NCBI RefSeq assembly: GCF_013393185.1
Contig: NZ_QJQX01000065.1
Location: forward strand, 1 to 47,951
Direction of reading: 5' to 3'
Length of the DNA: 47,951 nucleotides
Source: Sphingobium lactosutens
GTDB taxonomy: Bacteria; Pseudomonadota; Alphaproteobacteria; Sphingomonadales; Sphingomonadaceae
Notes under the pieces: generated by a model
What the model was told of the DNA's origin: nothing
Database searches by the model: none
Seen by the model: only the letters and a program-made list of their open reading frames with translations
Made by a program: the position numbers and the translations under genes
Shown: piece by piece, positions 33,513 through 42,004 of the stretch
Layout of the letters: each line of letters starts with the position of its first letter
Numbering within the stretch: position 1 is the first letter of the stretch

Positions 33513-35144
33513 TTGGAATCAGTCTCGATCGTACTTTTCCTGTTATTGGCTGTCGTCGTCAGCGGCGCCGTGTCCCGCATGCTGCCGGTGTCGATCCCGA
33601 CCCCGCTGGTGCAGATCCTGCTGGGCGGCGTCATCGGACTGTCGACATCCTATCGCGTCGAGCTTGATCCCGAACTGTTCCTGTTCCTGTTCCTGCCGCC
33701 ATTGCTCTTCCTCGACGGTTGGCGCATTCCCAAGGATGAACTGCTGAAGGACGTGTCGACCGTCGTCGAACTGGCCCTGGGACTGGTGCTGATGACCGTG
33801 ATCGGCATGGGGTTGTTCATCCACTGGATGATCCCGGCCATGCCGCTGGCCGTCGCCTTCGCGCTGGCGGCGGTGGTATCGCCGACCGATCCGATCGCGG
33901 TATCCGCCATCGCCGCGCGCGTGCCGATCCCCAAGCGGATGATGCACATTCTCGAAGGAGAATCGCTGCTGAACGATGCGTCGGGCCTGGTTTGCCTGCG
34001 TTTCGCTGTCGCCGCCGCGCTGACCGGGACTTTCTCCGCCGGGGCGGCCACGCTCAATTTCCTGTGGGTCGCGGGTGGGGGGCTTGCCATCGGCGTCGCC
34101 GTGACGCTGGTCGTGACGCGCGCCAAGGCTTGGGTCACGAAGCGCTGGGGGGAGGATAGCGGTTCGCAGATCCTCGTCAGCCTGCTCATCCCCTTCGGTT
34201 CCTATCTGGTGGCGGAGCATGTCCATGCGTCGGGTATCCTCGCGGCGGTAAGCGCGGGCGTGACCATGACCTTCGCCGAAATCTCCCGTCAGGCGATGGC
34301 GGTGACGCGAATGCGCCGCAATTCGGTGTGGGATACGATTCAGTTTTCGCTGAACGGCATTATTTTCGTGCTGCTGGGCGAGCAATTGCCGGCGATCCTG
34401 GCGGGCGCCAAGCAGACCGTCGCCGTCACCGGGCATAGCCAGCCCTGGTGGCTCGCCATCTATATTGTTGCGATCGTCGCGGGTCTTGCGGCGCTGCGCT
34501 TCCTGTGGGTTTGGGCGTCGCTGAAGCTGACCATCCTGCGCAGGCGGCAGAAGGATGTGCCGATCCACAGCACCGACTGGCGGCTGATCGCGGCCATGTC
34601 CTTCGCCGGCGTGCGCGGTGCGATCACCCTGGCCGGTGTGCTTACCATCCCGTTGGTGCTGAATGATGGCACGCCTTTTCCGGCGCGTGATCTGGCGATC
34701 TTTCTGGCGGCTGGCGTCATCATCGCCTCGCTGGTTCTGGCCAGCATCGCTTTGCCGGTCCTGCTCAAGGGGCTGACCATGCCGCCCGAACCGTCGAAGC
34801 AGGCGGAGGAGGATCAGGCGCGGATCGCCACTGCGGAGGCCGCAATCCAGGCGATCGAGCGGCACCAGCATGCGCTGGCCGAAGATCGGGGCGATGCCGA
34901 TCTTTACGCGACCACGGGTGCGCGCGCGATGGATTTCTATCGCGAGCGCATTGAGGGGCTGAGCGAGGGGCAGGCGGTGCAGATGCGTTTGCAGGACAGG
35001 CTCTTCAGCGAGTTCCGTCTGATTGGCGTGAAGGCTGAACGCGCGGCGATCGCCCAACTCGTCCGGGGGCGCCGGATCGGCAGCGAAACCGCGCGCAAGA
35101 TGACCCGCGAACTCGACCTGGCAGAAGCCCGGCATCAGGGATGA
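33513..35144 (+). CDS. CPA1-family Na+/H+ antiporter, second paralogue
   Basis: A 543-residue membrane exchanger related to the gene at 2205-3788. Signatures: LFLPPLLFLDGWRIPKDEL, VVSPTDPIAVSAI, ILEGESLLNDASGLVCLRFAV and FAGVRGAITLAGVL; about twelve helices, then a roughly 130-residue hydrophilic tail. The start is TTG 33513 with GGAG 7 nt upstream; no ATG fits before the first helix. SPTDP replaces the SPPDA of the other copy, so the two may differ in ion preference. It is convergent with the transporter gene, 13 bp away. Confidence 0.87.
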   Translation: MESVSIVLFLLLAVVVSGAVSRMLPVSIPTPLVQILLGGVIGLSTSYRVELDPELFLFLFLPPLLFLDGWRIPKDELLKDVSTVVELALGLVLMTVIGMGLFIHWMIPAMPLAVAFALAAVVSPTDPIAVSAIAARVPIPKRMMHILEGESLLNDASGLVCLRFAVAAALTGTFSAGAATLNFLWVAGGGLAIGVAVTLVVTRAKAWVTKRWGEDSGSQILVSLLIPFGSYLVAEHVHASGILAAVSAGVTMTFAEISRQAMAVTRMRRNSVWDTIQFSLNGIIFVLLGEQLPAILAGAKQTVAVTGHSQPWWLAIYIVAIVAGLAALRFLWVWASLKLTILRRRQKDVPIHSTDWRLIAAMSFAGVRGAITLAGVLTIPLVLNDGTPFPARDLAIFLAAGVIIASLVLASIALPVLLKGLTMPPEPSKQAEEDQARIATAEAAIQAIERHQHALAEDRGDADLYATTGARAMDFYRERIEGLSEGQAVQMRLQDRLFSEFRLIGVKAERAAIAQLVRGRRIGSETARKMTRELDLAEARHQG

Positions 35145-35157
35145 TGCCGGGGGCGGG

Positions 35158-36384
35158 TTAAGCCTCGATCGCTCGCTCCTGCCGCGCGACGACGGCCGTG
35201 ACGGTGAGGTTTGCGCTGGCGCTTGCGACCGTGCGGGTCATGTCGAGCAGCCGGTCGAAGGGCAGGACGAAGCCCACGACCAGCGCCGTCTGTTCCGGCG
35301 AGACACCCACGGCCGAGAGTACGGCGGCCAGCATGAAGAGCGAGGCAGACGGGATCGGTGCCGTGCCAAAGGCAGCGAGCGATCCGGTCAGCAGCATGAT
35401 CGCCAGCATCGTTGGATCGGGATGCACGCCCAGCGCCTGAAGGCTGAATATGCTGAGGAGGCCAACATACATGGCGGTCCCGTCCTTGCCGATGCTGGCG
35501 CCGATCGGCAGCACGGTGGAGGCGACGGCCGGTTCGATCCGCAACTCCTCCAGCGCAATGCGCAGCGCGACCGGCAGGGTCGCCGCCGAGGAAGCGGTGG
35601 AGAAGGCGACCAGCAGCGGGTCGATCGCCGCGCGGAAGAAACGGCGGACCGAGAGGCGTGCGACCAATTTGATGAGCGGCAGATGGACGATCAGCATCTG
35701 CGCAACCACGCCCAGCAGCACGCAGAGCGCCAGCCAGCCGATATTGGTGAAGACCGCGACGCCATTGTCCGCGACTGCCTTGGCGATCAGCGCGAGCACG
35801 CCGAAGGGCGTGATTTCCATGACGATGCGGACGAGATGGAACAGCACGCGGCTGGCCGATTGCAGCATGGCCGCCATCGGTCGGCCTTCCTCCCCGGCGA
35901 GGATGACGCCGAAGCCGAACAGCATGGCGAAGAAGATGATCGCCAGCATGTCGCCTTCGGCGAGCGACTGGACGATGTTGACCGGGACGATGCCGATCAG
36001 CTGGTCGTGCAGTGACTTGGCCTCGCCCAGCGCATGCGGCACCGCTTTGCCGAGCGCCGCGCCGGTGCCGGGGCCGACCAGCAAGCCGAGCGCCATGCCG
36101 ACCGAAACGGCACAGGCGGTGGTGAAGGCGAAGAGGAGGACGGTGCGCCCGCCGACCGACCCCAGCCGGCGCGGATCGGCCAGCGCCGTCACGCCCGAGG
36201 CGATCGACACGAAGACGATCGGGACGACCAGCATGCGGATCAGCCGGACGAACAATTCGCCGACAAAGGCGATCCAGGGCGCTGCGGCGGGCCAGAAGAG
36301 GCCGAGCGCGACGCCGAGGACCAGCCCGGCCAGGACGCGCTGCCATAATGGGATGGCGAACCAGCGACGAGCGAGCGCTGTCAT
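35158..36384 (-). CDS. Dicarboxylate/amino-acid:cation symporter (DAACS) with altered sodium sites
   Basis: A 408-residue inner-membrane transporter of the GltP/GltPh family: MLVVPIVFVSI, the serine-rich HP1 loop STASSAATLP, HP2 (AAFGTAPIPSAS) and FDRLLDMTRT. Substrate residues equivalent to GltPh D394 and R397 (D381, R384) are kept, favouring an acidic amino acid. The NMDGT motif is GKDGT (G299, K300), and the positions of N401 and D405 are S388 and N392, so the usual Na+ sites look lost. It starts 7 nt after the dgcA-like stop, so it is the third operon gene and probably imports D-glutamate or a relative; coupling may be to protons. Confidence 0.88.
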   Translation of the reverse strand: MTALARRWFAIPLWQRVLAGLVLGVALGLFWPAAAPWIAFVGELFVRLIRMLVVPIVFVSIASGVTALADPRRLGSVGGRTVLLFAFTTACAVSVGMALGLLVGPGTGAALGKAVPHALGEAKSLHDQLIGIVPVNIVQSLAEGDMLAIIFFAMLFGFGVILAGEEGRPMAAMLQSASRVLFHLVRIVMEITPFGVLALIAKAVADNGVAVFTNIGWLALCVLLGVVAQMLIVHLPLIKLVARLSVRRFFRAAIDPLLVAFSTASSAATLPVALRIALEELRIEPAVASTVLPIGASIGKDGTAMYVGLLSIFSLQALGVHPDPTMLAIMLLTGSLAAFGTAPIPSASLFMLAAVLSAVGVSPEQTALVVGFVLPFDRLLDMTRTVASASANLTVTAVVARQERAIEA

Positions 36385-36391
36385 CGGAGGG

Positions 36392-37384
36392 CTACAGTCC
36401 GCCCCAGAAGCCCGGCTGCGGCGGCAGCAGGTGGCCGCGATCGCCGGTCACGCCGCCCTCGCGATCGGCTGAAAGCCAGAGCGGCCCGTCGAGATCGACG
36501 AAGGCGCTGCCCGCCGCGATCGCCCAGGCGGGCGCGATCGAGAGGGAGGAGCAGATCATGCAGCCGGTCATGACGCCAAGGCCACGCGCACGGGCGGCTT
36601 CGGCAAGGTCGAGCGCGGCGGTGAGGCCGCCCGCCTTGTCGAGCTTGATATTCACCACGCCATAGCCGTCCGGCAGGCTGTCGAGGTCGGCGGCGACATG
36701 GACAGATTCGTCGGCGGCGATCAGGATCGAGGATTTGAAGCCATTGAGGTCGCCATCCTCATGCGCGGGCAGCGGCTGTTCCAGCAGGTCGATGCGCAAT
36801 TCCTGCATCAGACGCTGAAGGTCGCTGACCTCCGCGATCGTCCAGCTCTCATTGGGATCGACGATCATGCGCGGCCTTGGCGCGGCGGTGCGGACGGCGC
36901 GGAGCTGGGCGGCGGGATCGTTGCGGTCGACCTTCACCTTGATGAGGGGCACGTCGGCCAGCGCGGCGGCGGCCAGTCCCATGGCGTCGGGCGTGTCGAG
37001 GCCGACGGTCATGGCGGTGGCGATCGGACGCAGCGGCTTTTCGAGGCCGAGGGCAGTCGCGATATCGCTGCCCGCCAGCTTGAGTTCCAGATCCCAGAGC
37101 GCGCAGTCGACCGCATTGCGCGCCGCGCCCGCCGGCAGGATTTCGAGCAGGCCGCGACGGTCGATGCCGTTTTCCAGCGCCGCCCGCACCGCTTCGATCT
37201 CGGCGATGCTGGTATCGAGGCTCTCGCCATAGCGCGGGTAGGGGACGCATTCGCCCCGACCGACGACGCCACTTTCAGAAATAGTGACGGTGACGACCTC
37301 CGCAGCGGTTTTGACGCCGCGCGAGATGCGGAAGGGCGTGGCGAGAGGGAAAGTCTCCCCCAGGGCGGTCAGCGTGCGGCGCAT
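36392..37384 (-). CDS. dgcA: Enolase-superfamily dipeptide epimerase, DgcA-like N-acetyl-D-Glu racemase
   Basis: A 330-residue enzyme of the muconate-lactonising/dipeptide-epimerase branch. Catalytic KxK is K149-V-K151 (LIKVKVD), metal ligands D176 (VDPNESW), E202 (LLEQP) and D225 (AADES), second-side lysine K247 (NIKLDKAGG), and a DxD motif at D297-D299 (FVDLDGPLWL) that binds the substrate amino group in Ala-Glu epimerases. Adjacent to a DUF1611/DgcN-like gene, it fits DgcA, reported to racemise N-acetyl-D-glutamate to the L form. L-Ala-D/L-Glu epimerase of murein recycling is the alternative. ATG 37384 is 5 nt after the dgcN stop. Confidence 0.85.
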   Translation of the reverse strand: MRRTLTALGETFPLATPFRISRGVKTAAEVVTVTISESGVVGRGECVPYPRYGESLDTSIAEIEAVRAALENGIDRRGLLEILPAGAARNAVDCALWDLELKLAGSDIATALGLEKPLRPIATAMTVGLDTPDAMGLAAAALADVPLIKVKVDRNDPAAQLRAVRTAAPRPRMIVDPNESWTIAEVSDLQRLMQELRIDLLEQPLPAHEDGDLNGFKSSILIAADESVHVAADLDSLPDGYGVVNIKLDKAGGLTAALDLAEAARARGLGVMTGCMICSSLSIAPAWAIAAGSAFVDLDGPLWLSADREGGVTGDRGHLLPPQPGFWGGL

Positions 37385-37389
37385 GGGAT

Positions 37390-38427
37390 TCAGGCATTCT
37401 CCGTGACGGGTGCGGCTGTCGCGGCTTCGCTTTCCAGCAGCCGGTCGAGGATCGCCTCCACACCCATGCGATAGGGATCGGAACAGGGCAAGCCGAACTC
37501 TTCGGCCGTGCGGGCGCACAGCGCAATGGCGTCCTCTTCACTCATGGCCGAGGTGTTGAGCGCAATGCCGACGACGCGGACGTTCGGATTGGTGAGCCGC
37601 GCGGTGCGCAGGTTCGCTTCCAGACATTCGGCCAGGCCCGGCGGGGTGTAGTGCGGCAGGCCGCGCATGCTCTGGCGCATCGGGTCATGGCAGAGGACCA
37701 GCGCGTCGGGCTGCGCGCCGTGGAGCAGGCCCGTCGACACGCCCGCGAAAGAAGGGTGGAAGAGCGAACCCTGCCCTTCGATCAGATCCCAGCCGCCATC
37801 ATGGCGATCGGGCGAAATCTGCTCGATCGCGCCGGAGATGAAGTCCGCCACCACCGCGTCGAGCGGCACGCCGTCGCCCGCGATCAATATGCCGGTCTGG
37901 CCGGTGGCGCGGAAATCGGCGGGCACGCCACGCGCCGCGAGCGCACGGGCAAGACAGAGCGTTGTATACATCTTGCCCACCGAACAGTCGGTGCCGACGG
38001 TGAGAAGGCGCTGGCCCAGACGCTTCTTGCCATTGCCGACCGGAATGTCGGGGCGTGGATCGCGGACATCGTGGAGCGAGCGACCGAGGCGCGCGGCAGC
38101 TTCGACCAGACGCGGTTCGTCCTTCAGCCGTTGATGCAGGCCCGATGCGATGTCGAGGCCGGCTTCCATCGCCGCGAGGGCATCGCGCACCAGATCCTCG
38201 CCCAGCTTGCCACCGGCGTTGGCGATGCCCAGCACCAGCGTTCGGGCGCCGGCTGCATGAGCGGCGGCGAAGTCCATGCGGGGCAAGTTCAGGGTCAGGC
38301 CGCAATCGTCGTGGCGAAACTCGCCCACACAAATGTCCGGGCGGAATACCGCAAGGCCACGAGACGTCTTGATGCCGATCTCATCATTGCTGTGGCCGAG
38401 ATAGAGGAGATAGGGCGTGGCGATCAT
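37390..38427 (-). CDS. dgcN: DUF1611 P-loop protein, DgcN-like D-glutamate N-acetyltransferase
   Basis: A 345-residue cytoplasmic protein of the DUF1611 family. A Rossmann-like N-domain is followed by a P-loop domain with Walker A GTDCSVGK at 145-152, then DLIEGQGSLFHPSF and LCHDPMR. The family was recently reported (DgcN) to N-acetylate D-glutamate as the first step of a D-glutamate pathway, with the neighbouring epimerase homologue as DgcA. That role is taken from family knowledge plus gene pairing. ATG 38427 begins the conserved region; the longer frame from 38502 is unsupported. It is the first gene of the dgcN-dgcA-transporter operon. Confidence 0.83.
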   Translation of the reverse strand: MIATPYLLYLGHSNDEIGIKTSRGLAVFRPDICVGEFRHDDCGLTLNLPRMDFAAAHAAGARTLVLGIANAGGKLGEDLVRDALAAMEAGLDIASGLHQRLKDEPRLVEAAARLGRSLHDVRDPRPDIPVGNGKKRLGQRLLTVGTDCSVGKMYTTLCLARALAARGVPADFRATGQTGILIAGDGVPLDAVVADFISGAIEQISPDRHDGGWDLIEGQGSLFHPSFAGVSTGLLHGAQPDALVLCHDPMRQSMRGLPHYTPPGLAECLEANLRTARLTNPNVRVVGIALNTSAMSEEDAIALCARTAEEFGLPCSDPYRMGVEAILDRLLESEAATAAPVTENA

Positions 38428-38507
38428 GGCGTTTCCGAACCTGTGCTGATGGGGTGTCCGCTTTATCGCGCCGAACGGATCAGCCCCAATAGCAAGGCCC
38501 ACATAGG

Positions 38508-38526
38508 CTATAGCCTGACGCTATAG
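38508..38526. promoter_or_regulatory. LysR-type box upstream of dgcN
   Basis: CTAT-N11-ATAG (extended GCTAT-N11-ATAGGC) lies 81 bp upstream of the dgcN start and overlaps the last codons of the lysR gene. The arms are inverted repeats in the T-N11-A format of LysR sites. A 12-bp palindrome AGGCTATAGCCT (38505-38516) overlaps it. The same extended box occurs at 39468-39486. Confidence 0.65.
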
Positions 38527-39405
38527 GCTCTCGATCACCTCCGACAGGAGGTCGAGAAATTCGGATGCGGTCTTCGACGGCGGCCGGTTCTGGAGATAGA
38601 CGGCGTTGATGTCGAAAGTGATGGCAGGCTGGAGCGGCCGGCTCGACAGACCCTGAGTTGTGGAGGCGTGGGCGGTGAAATTGTCGACGATCGCCATGCC
38701 TACTCCCGCGCGAACCAGGGCGGCGGCAATATAATAGGTGCGGGCCGAGACGACCTCGTCCAGTTCGACGTCGAGGCGGTTGAGTTCGCTGGAGAGGACG
38801 CGGCCGATCGGCCCGCTCTGGATCGGGCTGATACACTTGTGGTCGCGCAGTTCTTCCAGATGGAGGCGGCTGGGCGCGTCGGGCATATCCTCCTCACGGT
38901 AGAGGACGACCAGTTCGCCCTCGCCGATTACCTGATGAGCGACGGGGGCGGACAGGGGTACTTCGAAGCTGATCGCGATGTCGGTTTCGCGCTCGTAAAG
39001 TTTGCGCACCATTTCATCATGATGCAGCGTTTGGAGGTCGAACATGATGTCTTCATGCCCGCGCAGGAAGCGGGCGACCGCGTCGGGAATGGCGCCAAGG
39101 CCAAGCGACGGCAACGCGGAGACGCGGAGCAGCGCGCCGCGTCCGTGGCGCATATTCTGCGCCGCCTGACGCAGCGAGCGGACCCGATCCTGAATGTCGG
39201 AGACTTCAGCAAAGAGGGTGCGCGCGTCCTGGGTCGGGATCAGCCGGCCCTTGGCCCGCTCGAACAGGGGCAGGCCGATCGAGCGTTCGGCATGGCGCAG
39301 CACCTTGGTCACGGCAGGCTGCGACACGTTGAGCGCGCGGGCGGCGGCGCTGACCGTGCCATGCAGATAGACGGCGTGGAAAATTTCGATCTGGCGCAGG
39401 TTCAT
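38521..39405 (-). CDS. LysR-family regulator, probable controller of the D-amino-acid locus
   Basis: A 294-residue regulator. The N-terminal winged helix (FHAVYLHGTVSAAARALNVSQPAVTKVLRHAERSIGLPLFER) is classic LysR, and the rest is a periplasmic-binding-like effector domain. It lies directly upstream of dgcN on the same strand and is divergent from the D-aminoacylase gene. A CTAT-N11-ATAG box occurs in both flanking promoter regions, so it probably regulates both units and itself. The effector may be D-glutamate or an N-acyl derivative (inference). Confidence 0.9.
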   Translation of the reverse strand: MNLRQIEIFHAVYLHGTVSAAARALNVSQPAVTKVLRHAERSIGLPLFERAKGRLIPTQDARTLFAEVSDIQDRVRSLRQAAQNMRHGRGALLRVSALPSLGLGAIPDAVARFLRGHEDIMFDLQTLHHDEMVRKLYERETDIAISFEVPLSAPVAHQVIGEGELVVLYREEDMPDAPSRLHLEELRDHKCISPIQSGPIGRVLSSELNRLDVELDEVVSARTYYIAAALVRAGVGMAIVDNFTAHASTTQGLSSRPLQPAITFDINAVYLQNRPPSKTASEFLDLLSEVIESL

Positions 39406-39467
39406 AGGCGTTATCCCCTCTGGCTGCGGCCCGTCCTTGGGATCAACGACAGCGGCGCGTCGAACCG

Positions 39468-39486
39468 CTATGACATCCGGTTATAG
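39468..39486. promoter_or_regulatory. LysR-type box between lysR and the D-aminoacylase gene
   Basis: CTAT-N11-ATAG within GCTAT-N11-ATAGGC, matching the box before dgcN in arms, spacing and extension while the 11-bp centres differ. It lies 62 bp upstream of the lysR start (leftward) and 78 bp upstream of the D-aminoacylase start, the usual place for an autoregulatory divergent LysR site. Confidence 0.65.
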
Positions 39487-39564
39487 GCCGTGCAACAGGC
39501 CGCACTGGACGGCTGCGACATATCGGGGCCATGTTGCCGGTAAGGCTCAGCTTTCAAGGACCAA

Positions 39565-41199
39565 ATGCCCATGCCGTCTTCCTCCGCTTCGCGTCGTGTT
39601 CGGTCCCTGCTGCTGGCGGGCGGCCTTGTTGCCATAGCGGCGATCGGGAAGGCGGCGCCGGCGGAGAAGGCGGATGTCCTGATCAAGGGGGGGGCAATCT
39701 ATGATGGCGGGACGGGGCAGCCCTATGTGGGCGACGTCGCGCTGAAGGGGGACCGGATCGTCTATGTCGGCCGACCGAAGAATGTTGAGGCGAAGCAGGT
39801 GATCGAGGCCAAGGGGATGATCGTTGCGCCGGGCTTCATCGACGCCCATACCCATGCCGACAGCTTCATTCGTTCGCCTGACAAGGCGATCCGGGTCAAT
39901 GCCGCCTGGCTGGATCAGGGGGTCAGTACCGTCATGATCGGCGTCGATGGCTATGGCACGCCCGATGTCGGCGCGGATGCGGCCAGGCTCCAGGCATCAG
40001 GGATCGGCACCAATATCGTACCCCTTATCGGCTTCGGGGCGGTGCGCGAGCGGGTGCTGGGCAAGGATGCGCGGGAACCCAAGGCGCAGGAATTGGGCGC
40101 GATGCGGGCTTTGGTGGCCAAGGGCATGTGCGAGGGGGCGACCGGTTTTTCGGCCGGACTGTTCTATCCGCCGCAGAGCTTCGCCAAGACCGAGGAGGTG
40201 GTCGTTGTCGCGCGCGAGGCGGCAATGCGGGATGGCATCTACGACACCCACCAGAGGGACGAGTCCAGCTATAATATCGGTCTGCTGGGATCGGTGAAGG
40301 AAGCGATCGCAATCGGCAAGGATTCGGGCATGCCGGTGCATTTCGCGCATCTCAAGGCGCTGGGCGTCGATGTGCAGGGGCAGGCGCCCGCCGTCATTGC
40401 GGAGATCGAGGCAGCCCGAAAGGCGGGGCAGGATGTGACCGCCGACCAATATCCCTGGCTGGCGTCGGGATCGAGCCTGGACGCGTCGCTCCTGCCCGGA
40501 TGGGCGGTGGACGGCGGCGGTGGTGCGCTGGTCAAGCGGCTGGACGATCCGGCGCAACTGGCGAAGATCCGCGACGAGATGCAGAACAATATGCGCCGGC
40601 GCGGCGGGGCGAAGGCGCTGCTGCTGATCGCGCAGGATTTTCCCTGGACCGGCAAGACGCTGGAGCAGGTGGCGACCGAGTGGAAGCTCGATCCGCGCGA
40701 TGCGGCGCTGCGCATCATCCGCCAGAGTATCGAAACGAAGGTGCCGGGCAAGAAGGGCAAGGGCACGGCGGTCGCGTCCTTCAACATGGCGCAGGCCGAT
40801 GTCGACCTGATCATGAAGCAGCCATGGGTCGTGACGTCGTCGGATGGGTCGGACGGTCATCCGCGCATGTTCGCGACCTTTCCGGAAAAATATGTCCAAT
40901 ATGTGCGCGATCGGAAGGTTATCAGCCTTCAGACCTTCGTGCGCCAGTCGACGGGGCTGACGGCGGACATCTACAAGCTGGACCATCGCGGCTATCTGAA
41001 GCCCGGCTATTATGCCGATGTGGTGGTGATCGATCCGGCCAAATATGCGCCGCGCGCCGACTATGTCCATCCGCGCGAGTTGAGCGTGGGCGTGGCGAAG
41101 CTGTACGTGAACGGGGCGCTGGCGGTGAGCGACAGCCGGACGACAGGGGCGACGGCCGGGCGGGCGCTGCTGCGGCCCAAGCCGAACAACTGTTCCTGA
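39565..41199 (+). CDS. Exported D-aminoacylase / N-acyl-D-amino-acid deacylase
   Basis: A 544-residue amidohydrolase-superfamily enzyme releasing free D-amino acids from N-acyl-D-amino acids. A Sec-type signal (RRVRSLLLAGGLVAIAAIGKAAPA) is followed by VLIKGGAIYDGGTG and metal-binding H95/H97 (DAHTHADS), CEGATGFSAGLFYPP, THQRDES, HFAHLKALG and the late SSDGSDGHPR. The usual C-terminal strand domain is present (GYLKPGYYADVVVIDP). AAGGA precedes ATG 39565; ATG 39571 is possible. It is divergent from lysR with a shared regulatory box. Periplasmic deacylation would keep it apart from the cytoplasmic DgcN acetylation step. A dipeptidase-like or hydantoinase-like specificity is less likely. Confidence 0.88.
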   Translation: MPMPSSSASRRVRSLLLAGGLVAIAAIGKAAPAEKADVLIKGGAIYDGGTGQPYVGDVALKGDRIVYVGRPKNVEAKQVIEAKGMIVAPGFIDAHTHADSFIRSPDKAIRVNAAWLDQGVSTVMIGVDGYGTPDVGADAARLQASGIGTNIVPLIGFGAVRERVLGKDAREPKAQELGAMRALVAKGMCEGATGFSAGLFYPPQSFAKTEEVVVVAREAAMRDGIYDTHQRDESSYNIGLLGSVKEAIAIGKDSGMPVHFAHLKALGVDVQGQAPAVIAEIEAARKAGQDVTADQYPWLASGSSLDASLLPGWAVDGGGGALVKRLDDPAQLAKIRDEMQNNMRRRGGAKALLLIAQDFPWTGKTLEQVATEWKLDPRDAALRIIRQSIETKVPGKKGKGTAVASFNMAQADVDLIMKQPWVVTSSDGSDGHPRMFATFPEKYVQYVRDRKVISLQTFVRQSTGLTADIYKLDHRGYLKPGYYADVVVIDPAKYAPRADYVHPRELSVGVAKLYVNGALAVSDSRTTGATAGRALLRPKPNNCS

Positions 41200-41558
41200 A
41201 CGGCGAAATAGGAGATGGCGGGCTTAACTTCGCACATTTCCTGCTGGTTGTGGAATTATCAGTTAGTATCTGGTAATTTTATTACAAGTTTTCCCATTGG
41301 GGCTGGCGGCGTGACAAGGCCGGCGGCCTCTTTTTACATCAGACCGTGCCAATAGGACAGCGACACAATTTTCCTATTGGATTTCCAGCATTTCGCTGCC
41401 TTATCCAACATTAACTCCGATTTCCGGTATTTTCATACCCCGTTCGCAACGATTATGTGCGAGAAGAATCGAGCGATATTCATAAAAATAACGGTTGGGG
41501 GAGCGTGAAAAGGCGATTCGTCTATTCATGACGATTTATGAGAATTTAGGAGGCAATC
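41200..41558. other. Gene-free stretch before the truncated depolymerase
   Basis: About 359 bp without a supported gene. It holds an intrinsic terminator for the D-aminoacylase gene and then AT-rich sequence that probably carried the promoter of the depolymerase remnant. No tRNA or known RNA was recognised. Confidence 0.6.
41317..41335 (+). terminator. Intrinsic terminator after the D-aminoacylase gene
   Basis: AGGCC-GGC-GGCCT hairpin followed directly by CTTTTT, 118 bp past the D-aminoacylase stop on the same strand. The stem is short (5 bp) but fully GC-paired except for the closing A-T. Confidence 0.6.
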
Positions 41559-41810
41559 ATGCATGTTCGCCGACTAACACTATCGCTTATTTGCTTTTCT
41601 CTCTCCATCTTGCCGATTTCCGCGTCCGCAGCGGAAAAGAAACTGCCGGCTTTGGGTGCCGACCCTGCGCGGATTTCCATTTCCGGCCTGTCGTCCGCCG
41701 CCTTCATGGCGGTGCAATATGACGTCGCCTTTTCCGCCAGCACCATCGGCGTCGGGGTGGTGGCCGGCGGTCCCTATAATTGTGTTTATGTGAATGTCGG
41801 TGGCATCTGA
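41559..41810 (+). pseudogene. Extracellular PHB-depolymerase-like esterase, N-terminal fragment
   Basis: An 83-codon frame with a strong AGGAGG site, a signal peptide (LICFSLSILPISASAAE), then LGADPARISISGLSSAAFMAVQ, the nucleophile elbow of poly(3-hydroxybutyrate) depolymerase-like esterases, and GVGVVAGGPYNC. Homology ends at GGPYNC; the remaining codons and stop are foreign and GC content drops at once. The catalytic Asp and His are gone. The rest of the gene is not found beyond the integrase, so insertion was followed by deletion, or the window carries only one side. Confidence 0.75.
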
Positions 41811-42004
41811 TCTTCTTGGATCATACCGTTTAAAGAAGGCTCAGATGACGTCTAAAAAGTGTTTTATTTCAATATATTGATTTGATAATTCGTTCTTGGA
41901 AAAGCTCTGATCGTCGGATGCGGTTTCGAGGGCATTTGTTGACAAAATGTTGAGCAAACGGGCTATTCAAATCTGCACATCTCCTCAGCTGATGAGGATG
42001 AGCA

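Noticed and set aside
33543..35135. A 530-codon minus-strand frame opposite the second antiporter
   Set aside because: Same type of antisense shadow; the plus frame carries all antiporter motifs.
35135..36346. A 403-codon frame on the same strand as the DAACS transporter
   Set aside because: It is an out-of-frame Arg/Ala/Gly-rich shadow of the transporter and has no membrane segments.
41800..42004. A tRNA or clear attachment site next to the integrase
   Set aside because: No cloverleaf-like sequence was seen. A short TGATC/GATCA hairpin near 41808-41824 is too small to call.
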